Origin: Bacteroidota bacterium | Lineage (GTDB): Bacteria; Bacteroidota; Kryptoniia; Kryptoniales; JAKASW01 | Reading direction: 5' to 3' | NCBI GenBank assembly: GCA_021796055.1 | Contig: JAJYOS010000303.1 | Location: 1-7,490, forward strand | DNA length: 7,490 nt | Part shown: piece by piece, positions 1-5,277 of the stretch | Position numbering within the stretch: position 1 is the stretch's first letter | Layout: every line of letters starts with the position of its first letter | Position numbers and translations under genes: made by a program | The notes under the pieces: generated by a model | What the model saw: only the letters and a program-made list of their open reading frames with translations | What the model was told of the DNA's origin: nothing | Database searches by the model: none

Positions 1-126
1 GGAGAAAACAAAAGGGAATTCTAATGTAGATGAGGCAAGATATTTTGATTATGGTAGTCTTCTGACAGCATTTTCGCAAGGGGCTGGGCTCCCACCACTG
101 GATATGCCACCAAAGATTTACATCCC
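1..126 (+). repeat. Left arm of a 126-bp perfect inverted repeat
   Basis: Bases 1-126 are the exact reverse complement of 966-1091 (base k pairs with base 1092-k). Identity breaks at 127 versus 965, then five further bases match, to 132/960. The arm encodes GT9 residues from about [10 protein letters not shown] to KIYIP. It begins at the very first base of the window, so the true repeat may extend further left. Confidence 0.95.
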
Positions 127-1237
127 GGAAAGTGTTGCCAAGAAGATCGACGCGCTTCAACTTGTACCTACAGAGAAATTTGTCGTAGTACACACAACCT
201 CGAATGAGACGAGTAAAGATTGGCTGCCACAAAAGTGGATGGAGCTGGTCGAAAGGGTGACAAATGAATTGAACGTGTGCGTTGTCGAGGTGGGTACTAA
301 AGGACTACTGAACAATTTTGGGATCAAGAACTATATCGATCTTAGCGGTCAACTTTCGATTTTAGAGACGGCAGAGGTAATTAGAAGGGCCTCAATTTTT
401 ATTGGGGTGGATAGCGGGCCCGCGCATTTAGCGAATGCTGTTGGAACCCACGGCGCAATTTTGTTAGGGCATTACAGAAATTTCAGGCATTATAACCCTT
501 ATACGGATGATTATGGAACCGGGAAAAACGCAGATCTAATTTACGAAGATGGTCCGCCCTCAAACATCCCGGTCGAAAAAGTATTCAAACCTGTCGCCGG
601 ATATCTCACTTCCAATGTTGATACAATGAGAGTGCATGATGATGCTCTCATCCGTTTACAAATAAAGGAACCTGAAGAAAAATCGGCAAGGCTAATAGCT
701 TTTTATTTACCGCAATTTCATCCTATTCCGGAAAATGATAAATGGTGGGGAAAGGGTTTTACCGAATGGGCCAATGTTGTAAAGGCGAAACCACTTTTCC
801 CAAGCCATTACCAACCCCATTTGCCTGCAGACCTTGGGTTCTATGATCTACGAGTGCCTGAAACCCGAGTGGAACAAGCCGCGTTAGCACGTGAGTACGG
901 AATTGAAGGGTTTTGCTATTGGCACTATTGGTTTAACGGCAAACTGCTTCTTGATAGACCTTTCAGGGATGTAAATCTTTGGTGGCATATCCAGTGGTGG
1001 GAGCCCAGCCCCTTGCGAAAATGCTGTCAGAAGACTACCATAATCAAAATATCTTGCCTCATCTACATTAGAATTCCCTTTTGTTTTCTCCACAGGCAAA
1101 CCGCAATCAGGACACACACGGCGGTTTATATGCAGATCGATTACTTCGTCAAATACCCCCCCTTGGGACATAAATACCCACTCAGTAAGGCAATTCACAA
1201 TAATCGTTTCATCGATATAGGGATTTGTGTCGATTAG
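2..1237 (+). CDS. GT9 glycosyltransferase C-terminal half fused to a WbsX-type domain, 5' partial, chimeric 3' end
   Basis: The reading frame is open from base 2, so the ATG at 104 is internal and not the true start. Numbering from that ATG, residues 1-165 are the nucleotide-sugar-binding half of a GT9 (heptosyltransferase-like) enzyme, with the family motif [10 protein letters not shown] at 101-110. A linker of about 30 residues leads in frame to a WbsX-type domain (Pfam Glyco_tran_WbsX family) at 195-287, recognisable by [24 protein letters not shown] and [14 protein letters not shown]9 enzymes transfer sugars such as heptose in lipopolysaccharide or protein glycans; WbsX proteins occur in O-antigen clusters. 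Homology stops near base 964. The remaining 90 codons or so are antisense to the GT9 gene on the minus strand and are not real protein. The missing N-terminal half is found at 1375-966 on the minus strand, joined by a shared 126-bp inverted repeat. The family calls are firm; the sugar donor and acceptor are unknown. Confidence 0.8.
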   Translation, partial: EKTKGNSNVDEARYFDYGSLLTAFSQGAGLPPLDMPPKIYIPESVAKKIDALQLVPTEKFVVVHTTSNETSKDWLPQKWMELVERVTNELNVCVVEVGTKGLLNNFGIKNYIDLSGQLSILETAEVIRRASIFIGVDSGPAHLANAVGTHGAILLGHYRNFRHYNPYTDDYGTGKNADLIYEDGPPSNIPVEKVFKPVAGYLTSNVDTMRVHDDALIRLQIKEPEEKSARLIAFYLPQFHPIPENDKWWGKGFTEWANVVKAKPLFPSHYQPHLPADLGFYDLRVPETRVEQAALAREYGIEGFCYWHYWFNGKLLLDRPFRDVNLWWHIQWWEPSPLRKCCQKTTIIKISCLIYIRIPFCFLHRQTAIRTHTAVYMQIDYFVKYPPLGHKYPLSKAIHNNRFIDIGICVD

Positions 1238-1375
1238 CTCCCTATATGGTTCCCTTACGCACCATACAATGTGGTCTTCAGGGTATTTCTCTCTCAAATA
1301 CCTAGCCACCGGTTCACAGGCGACGATATCCCCCATGTGTTCTATAAGTCCAACGGCAATTATTCTATCTCCCAT
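884..1375 (-). CDS. GT9 glycosyltransferase N-terminal half, truncated at an inverted-repeat junction
   Basis: This is the acceptor-side half of a GT9 (ADP-heptose:LPS heptosyltransferase-like) enzyme. The first 40 residues show the family start ([20 protein letters not shown], then [10 protein letters not shown]), followed by a CPDCG motif near residue 88. Residues 1-137 (bases 1375-965) are authentic; the last 26 or so are antisense of the plus-strand WbsX domain and meaningless. The start is well supported: a GAGGAG ribosome site lies 8 nt upstream and overlaps the TGA of the methyltransferase gene (stop 1388-1390), so the two genes are probably translationally coupled in one operon. Joining residues 1-137 to the continuation after base 127 on the plus strand gives about 416 residues up to the break in the WbsX domain. 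The gene as drawn is broken, either in the source DNA or by an amplification or assembly error. Confidence 0.75.
   Translation of the reverse strand: MGDRIIAVGLIEHMGDIVACEPVARYLREKYPEDHIVWCVREPYRELIDTNPYIDETIIVNCLTEWVFMSQGGVFDEVIDLHINRRVCPDCGLPVEKTKGNSNVDEARYFDYGSLLTAFSQGAGLPPLDMPPKIYIPERSIKKQFAVKPIVPIAKPFNSVLTC
966..1091 (-). repeat. Right arm of the 126-bp perfect inverted repeat
   Basis: This is the exact reverse complement of bases 1-126. To its right the minus-strand GT9 gene continues normally to its start codon at 1375. To its left lies the 839-bp segment 127-965, which holds the GT9 C-terminal half and the WbsX start in the opposite orientation. The left boundary falls in CTTTCAGGGATGT (960-972), which matches the reverse complement of 120-132 with a single mismatch. 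Confidence 0.95.
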
Positions 1376-1391
1376 CTATCTATCTCCTCAA
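1375..1391 (-). promoter_or_regulatory. Ribosome binding site overlapping the upstream stop, with a short GATA repeat
   Basis: On the minus strand the methyltransferase gene ends GGT TGA, and the A of that TGA is part of GAGGAG. Eight bases, ATAGATAG, then separate GAGGAG from the GT9 ATG. This fixes the GT9 start and implies translational coupling. The spacer consists of nearly three GATA units. Confidence 0.6.
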
Positions 1392-3583
1392 CCTAATATT
1401 GATTTCCTTAGAGCTTTCAGCTCACGTTGAACCGTCTGTTCCCCCAAACGAACGATGTTAGATTTTGCTTCCCGGTTTGCAGGGTCAGTCCTCAACACAG
1501 AACCGATAGTTTTCCTTGCCACAAAAAAATCTTTTTCAAAAATATAAATCTCTGCAAGCCTGTTAAGAGCCGTTGTATCACTCCCATTGGTTTCCAAAAA
1601 TTTTAGAATAACATCTTTTGCATGAGCAAGTTGATTGGCTATATCAACATCTCTCAAGGCAGATGAAGATGGTGCAACTCTCTCCATTACATATCTCATG
1701 TTCTGACTTGCAATATTGTTTTCTGGATTATTGCTTAATATTCTGTTTAGAATCTCGATGGAAGAATCAAAATCTCCCCGAAGAATGTCGAGAACTGCGA
1801 GGTTATTGAGAGCATCCACGTTATCAGGATTGTTTGCAAGTATATTCAAGAGTGTCGCTTCGGCGACTGCTGATTTGCCAAGCTGGAGCTTCAATTCGGC
1901 CTGAAGGTTAAGCAAGACGTCGTCATTGGGATGCTCTACGGAGAGCCGTGCCGCTTCTAAACTCGCCTCATTCAACATGCCGGAATCGCGCAGTGTTCTT
2001 ATTTGCTCCAATTCTTCAGCCGATGCTCGGGCTTCATCGGACTCAAACATTTTCTTTGACGCCCCATTCTTATTTACATTTTTCAAACCTTCGGAATGGA
2101 GATTTGAATGATTTCTATCCGGAAGCTTTCGACGGCCGATTACAAACATATCATCTGGGTTATAGCCGGGCAAAATATCAATCACTTCCAATCCAACAGT
2201 TTCAATTAACTTGACGATGCTCTTTTCGTTAAATAAAAATATGTGCTCCGGCGGTTTGAACTGTTCCCACTTCTCTCCTTCTCCACGATAACATGGCGTT
2301 TGAAACAAAAATACACCGTCGTCGTTCAAAAGATTGCCGACACTCTTAAGGGCTCGAACGGGATCGGCAAAATGTTCGATGACGTCGAAACCTGTTATGG
2401 CATCAAAATGTTCGACGGGCATGTCAACATCAGGAAATAAGCCGCTAGTAACATATGGTAGGTTAAATCTTTTTCGTGCCAACACGCAGGTATTTTCATC
2501 CACTTCGACACCAACAACATTAGCCCCATCTCTAATCCTGCAATAGTGCAAAAACCCGCCATGTGAACATCCTATTTCAAGGACGCTCGTTAGACGTGAG
2601 GTATAGTTTTTTAATAAATTATACCACAGAGGGATCCTATCACCGAAGTCGTCAAATGCTCTCTGTTCAATTGGCTGAAAGCCCATCTGATTCTGTACAT
2701 AATCATGCCAGTATCCATCCGCACTGTAGAAATTGCGAAGCGTCTCTTTATCCGGCTCATTGGCGAGAACCAGCGTGTCACAATCGACACATTGGAGATA
2801 GAATCGATTCACAGACTCAGTCAGTTCTCCACCACACCAACAGGTGGTATTCCCTACAGCAGTTTCAGTCGCGTCATAACCCACGGAGATCGCCTTTTGA
2901 TCTGCTTCCTTTATGGTCAGTCCGCTGCTCGCAAGTATTTCCCGGGCGTTCCTCGCTTTTGAGAAATCAAAGAAAGCGAGTCCCCTATAAGTATCGATGA
3001 TGAAATATTCGGAGCCGGTTGATCTAGCCCAGTACTGCACGGCTCGCCGTACCTCTTGGAGATGGTTATAGTCATCGAGCATCAGATATTGAGGCTTGAG
3101 CTGAGTGCATATCAATAGGTCCTGCAGCTTTCCTTCGAACGTATGTTCTCCATCGATATGAATGAGGTCATAGCGTTGTTCCCTCTGCATCAGCTTTAAT
3201 AGATCGTAGCGGCTGCGGTAGCGGTGAATATCAACTGTTCGTCTGTCCCTTCCTATTTCTCTAAGATACCATCGAATATTTTGCTCACACATTAGATTTG
3301 AACCTTCAATGTACGCCTCATTGTCAACCCAGAGCAACTTGGCAATAGCCGCTCCTCCCTTCAACATGGAAATCAAACTGAATCCCTGAAGCGCTCCGAT
3401 TTCAATAACCGACTGGGGTTGCAGAGAGCGAGCGATAGTTTCATAGATTGGATAATAGCTTTCTGCAGTGAACCACTCTTGGTTTCTAAACTCTTCTTTC
3501 ACACACGGCAAATTCGACAGTATTTCACTAATGGACAGATCTTTGAAACCGGGAATAGCACTTCTGTTGAGAACAGTGCTCAT
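1388..3583 (-). CDS. Tandem two-methyltransferase protein with zinc-finger-like segment and TPR-like C-terminus
   Basis: A 731-residue multidomain protein with no signal peptide, probably cytoplasmic. Residues 35-210 form a class I SAM-dependent methyltransferase of the Methyltransf_24 type, with VIEIGALQG (motif I, 59-67), IHIDGEHTFEG (141-151) and LDDY (169-172). Residues 245-490 form a second one of the Methyltransf_23/11 type: paired cysteines C248/C250 and C265/C268 look like a small zinc site, motif I is VLEIGCSHGGF (334-344), followed by FDVIEHF (399-405) and PPEHIFLFN (444-452). After a polar linker, residues 515-731 are helical TPR-like repeats (for example NPDNVDALNNLAVLDILRGD near 585-604). 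Such proteins sit in surface-polysaccharide or protein-glycosylation clusters and are thought to methylate sugars; the substrate here is unknown. An AAGGAG site 8 nt upstream supports the start. The GT9 gene follows immediately in the same direction. Two dissimilar methyltransferases in one chain suggest two modifications, or one catalytic and one regulatory module. Confidence 0.85.
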   Translation of the reverse strand: MSTVLNRSAIPGFKDLSISEILSNLPCVKEEFRNQEWFTAESYYPIYETIARSLQPQSVIEIGALQGFSLISMLKGGAAIAKLLWVDNEAYIEGSNLMCEQNIRWYLREIGRDRRTVDIHRYRSRYDLLKLMQREQRYDLIHIDGEHTFEGKLQDLLICTQLKPQYLMLDDYNHLQEVRRAVQYWARSTGSEYFIIDTYRGLAFFDFSKARNAREILASSGLTIKEADQKAISVGYDATETAVGNTTCWCGGELTESVNRFYLQCVDCDTLVLANEPDKETLRNFYSADGYWHDYVQNQMGFQPIEQRAFDDFGDRIPLWYNLLKNYTSRLTSVLEIGCSHGGFLHYCRIRDGANVVGVEVDENTCVLARKRFNLPYVTSGLFPDVDMPVEHFDAITGFDVIEHFADPVRALKSVGNLLNDDGVFLFQTPCYRGEGEKWEQFKPPEHIFLFNEKSIVKLIETVGLEVIDILPGYNPDDMFVIGRRKLPDRNHSNLHSEGLKNVNKNGASKKMFESDEARASAEELEQIRTLRDSGMLNEASLEAARLSVEHPNDDVLLNLQAELKLQLGKSAVAEATLLNILANNPDNVDALNNLAVLDILRGDFDSSIEILNRILSNNPENNIASQNMRYVMERVAPSSSALRDVDIANQLAHAKDVILKFLETNGSDTTALNRLAEIYIFEKDFFVARKTIGSVLRTDPANREAKSNIVRLGEQTVQRELKALRKSILG

Positions 3584-3591
3584 ATCAATTA

Positions 3592-3597
3592 CTCCTT
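3592..3597 (-). promoter_or_regulatory. Ribosome binding site of the methyltransferase gene
   Basis: AAGGAG on the minus strand, 8 nt before the ATG at 3583. It is a consensus Shine-Dalgarno with ideal spacing and settles the start codon. Confidence 0.7.
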
Positions 3598-3605
3598 TGC
3601 TAATG

Positions 3606-3634
3606 TTTATCGGCTTTAGAGGAATTTATTCCAA
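3606..3634 (-). promoter_or_regulatory. Candidate sigma70-type promoter of the glycan operon
   Basis: On the minus strand TTGGAA (3634-3629) and GATAAA (3611-3606) are separated by 17 bp and lie 23 nt upstream of the methyltransferase ATG. Each hexamer matches consensus at four of six positions, so this is a plausible but weak call. A near-palindrome, GGAATTTATTCC (3621-3632), fills part of the spacer and overlaps the -35 element, as a repressor site might. Confidence 0.3.
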
Positions 3635-3742
3635 CGCTTTGACAAAAAATGTTTTCACGCTCATTGACGTGCAATTAGTATGCCGTATAGAAATCCGTAT
3701 GTGATGTGTTTTGAAGAAATTGGCTTGCAGGTTGGAAGAATA

Positions 3743-3783
3743 TTAGCCGGGTGGCTAAAATTGTTCACCAACGAATAACAATT
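3743..3783. repeat. Two abutting short inverted repeats
   Basis: TTAGCC/GGCTAA with a 4-nt loop (3743-3758) is followed directly by AATTGTT/AACAATT with an 11-nt spacer (3759-3783). Both are perfect in their arms. They could be adjacent protein-binding sites, or a weak stem-loop, in the shared upstream region. Short matches of this size also occur by chance. Confidence 0.3.
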
Positions 3784-3876
3784 AGAGGCACAGCAAGGAA
3801 AACATATTCAGGACGTACTTCATCGAAAAATTTCTCTATTTAGGCCCGGTCTTCGAGATAAACTCGTTGCTCCGTC

Positions 3877-3893
3877 TGCAAATTAGATTTGCA
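3877..3893. repeat. Short palindrome TGCAAAT-TAG-ATTTGCA
   Basis: Perfect 7-bp arms around a 3-nt centre, in the middle of the divergent intergenic region. The symmetry and size fit a dimeric helix-turn-helix operator. No U-tract follows on either strand, so it is not an obvious terminator. Confidence 0.4.
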
Positions 3894-4095
3894 CATCCAT
3901 CATTTTACAGCCGACGGAAAATCACAGAGTCGACCAATCAGGTATGGCATGCGATGTATATCTTCGAATTCTTATCCAAGACCTTCTCTGATTTTTTCGT
4001 AAAGTGTAAATCCATGGGCAGTTCGACCTACAGCGGGACCTTGACACGCTTTACCATCAATCCGAACTTTCCCGTTGCCTTAAGCATGATTCTTT

Positions 4096-4117
4096 GATAA
4101 TTTGTCTTCAAAAAAGG
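4096..4117 (+). promoter_or_regulatory. Possible -10 element and ribosome binding site upstream of the NlpC/P60 gene
   Basis: TTTGATAATTT carries GATAAT (4096-4101), five of six to the -10 consensus, about 26 nt before the ATG at 4128. No convincing -35 lies at 16-18 bp; the nearest is TTGCCT (4075-4080) at 15 bp. AAAAAGG (4111-4117), 10 nt before the ATG, is a usable Shine-Dalgarno and supports that start. Confidence 0.3.
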
Positions 4118-4127
4118 TCGTGTTAAA

Positions 4128-5267
4128 ATGAAGATTCCGAAGGTTGTCCTTTTAGCGCTATTTATGGCTGGATGCGAATCCAATTCTGTGAACGTGTCAC
4201 AGATTAACCATTTCATTGATTCATTGCGAGCCGCGTATGCACCGGACAAACGTACGGCAGTCTTCGATGTTTCGGTGAGAGAAGAAAATGGAAGAATCAT
4301 CCTTGCTGGTGAAATGGATCAGCCAAAAGCAAAGCAATCGCTTCTGGATGTAATAAGAAACACTACCGGATTACCCATTGTAGATTCAGTCGAACTTCTT
4401 CCGAGTGCAAACTTGGGCACGAAAATCGATGGCATCGTTGACATTAGTGTTGCTAACATGCGCTCCACACCGCATTCTTCCGCTGAGATGGTAAACCAAG
4501 TTTTGCTTGGTCACTCAGTGAAGGTGCTCAAGAAGCAAGGCGGCCGGCTGTTGATAAAATCTGAAGACAACTATCTCGGCTGGGTTGATCCTATTTCTAT
4601 TTGCCGTGTTGACTCAGCCCATATGGCTGAATATGATAAAACCAGAAAACTACTTGTAACTCGTACCTTCGGGGCCATTCGCTCGAGTGTCGATAACGGT
4701 AGCACAGTGTCAGATGTCGTAATGGCTGATTTACTCGTTCCGGTTGCCAAGGAAGGTGACTTTTACCAAGTCAAATTACCTGACGGGAGAACCGGATATG
4801 TCCATCAGTCGGATGTTGAATATGCCGATATATACTTTGCGGCACACCATCCAACTGCCGTTGGAATTGAAAAGATCGCAAAAGAATTCATCGGCTTCCC
4901 GTACCTATGGGGAGGAACATCCGTGAAAGGCTTTGATTGCTCAGGATTCACAAAAACCGTCTTTAGAATGAATGGAATTGATTTGCCGCGCGATGCAAGT
5001 CAGCAGGTTTTTCTCGGTGAGGATGTTGATCCGGGTAAAAATTTCGGAAATCTGAAACCCGGAGATTTGCTTTTCTTCGGAGAAAAAGCTATTAATGGAA
5101 GACCTGAAAAGATTGTTCACGTCGGAATCTACCTGGGTAATGGACAGTTCATCCAATCGAGTGGGATGGTTAGAATCAGCAGCTTCTTCAAAGCTGATTC
5201 CAGCATCTTCGACGAGTATGACCTGAATCGATTCGTGCGAGCAAAGAGAATTCTAAAAAATAACTAA
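4128..5267 (+). CDS. Lipoprotein NlpC/P60 murein endopeptidase with BON-like and two SH3b-like domains (YkfC type)
   Basis: A 379-residue exported cysteine peptidase. Residues 1-16 are a lipoprotein signal peptide ending FMAGC, so lipidation at Cys16 is likely. Residues 40-92 look like a BON domain (alternating strands, NGRIILAG, then TTGLPIVDSV). Residues 100-160 and 172-232 read as two SH3b-like domains (ANMRSTP; GWVDP; then GRTGYVHQSDV). Residues 243-375 are NlpC/P60, with WGGTSVKGFDCSGF containing nucleophile Cys271, KPGDLLFF, and HVGIYLGNGQF with His331. The third polar residue appears to be Gln343 where His is common. The architecture matches YkfC-type gamma-D-glutamyl-diamino-acid endopeptidases, which cut D-Glu-gamma-diaminopimelate in stem peptides bearing a free N-terminal L-Ala and release L-Ala-D-Glu. 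The next gene, 10 nt on, is an epimerase for exactly that dipeptide, which supports the call. It probably acts in the periplasm, anchored to a membrane. Confidence 0.88.
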   Translation: MKIPKVVLLALFMAGCESNSVNVSQINHFIDSLRAAYAPDKRTAVFDVSVREENGRIILAGEMDQPKAKQSLLDVIRNTTGLPIVDSVELLPSANLGTKIDGIVDISVANMRSTPHSSAEMVNQVLLGHSVKVLKKQGGRLLIKSEDNYLGWVDPISICRVDSAHMAEYDKTRKLLVTRTFGAIRSSVDNGSTVSDVVMADLLVPVAKEGDFYQVKLPDGRTGYVHQSDVEYADIYFAAHHPTAVGIEKIAKEFIGFPYLWGGTSVKGFDCSGFTKTVFRMNGIDLPRDASQQVFLGEDVDPGKNFGNLKPGDLLFFGEKAINGRPEKIVHVGIYLGNGQFIQSSGMVRISSFFKADSSIFDEYDLNRFVRAKRILKNN

Positions 5268-5270
5268 GGA
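5266..5270 (+). promoter_or_regulatory. Ribosome binding site of the epimerase gene, overlapping the upstream stop
   Basis: AAGGA begins inside the TAA stop (5265-5267) of the NlpC/P60 gene and lies 7 nt before the GTG at 5278. It supports the unusual GTG start and a coupled two-gene operon. Confidence 0.55.
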
Positions 5271-5277
5271 ATGTGCC

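Larger units (their letters stand above)
3584..4127. other. Divergent intergenic region of 544 bp without a credible gene
   Basis: The region separates the minus-strand glycan operon from the plus-strand murein-peptide operon. All six frames are broken by stops or give only short compositionally odd peptides; none resembles a known family. It holds candidate promoter elements near both ends, including an isolated plus-strand TTGACA at 4041-4046 with no good -10 at the right distance, and three short inverted repeats: TTAGCC-GGGT-GGCTAA (3743-3758), AATTGTT-11 nt-AACAATT (3759-3783) and TGCAAAT-TAG-ATTTGCA (3877-3893). These could be regulator sites or remnants. No tRNA, riboswitch or small-RNA signature was recognised. 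Confidence 0.6.

Noticed and set aside
968..1237. C-terminal tail of the plus-strand glycosyltransferase frame as real protein
   Set aside because: It is antisense to the well-supported GT9 N-terminal gene and lacks the WbsX continuation expected after the RPF motif.
2563..3000. 145-codon plus-strand frame inside the methyltransferase gene
   Set aside because: It is antisense to a gene with clear methyltransferase motifs, matches no family I recognise and has low-complexity His/Ser/Arg-rich composition.
3664..3691. Plus-strand TTGACG-16-TATAGA as a promoter
   Set aside because: It would leave a leader of over 400 nt before the NlpC/P60 gene, and the -10 matches only four of six; not supported enough to annotate.
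3843..4080. Possible decayed gene on the minus strand in the intergenic region
   Set aside because: One frame gives protein-like stretches of about 20-30 residues between stops, but no family was recognised and stops are frequent; chance is a sufficient explanation.
4028..4300. 90-codon minus-strand frame across the start of the NlpC/P60 gene
   Set aside because: It is antisense to the signal peptide and BON-like region, with no recognisable domain and no good ribosome site.
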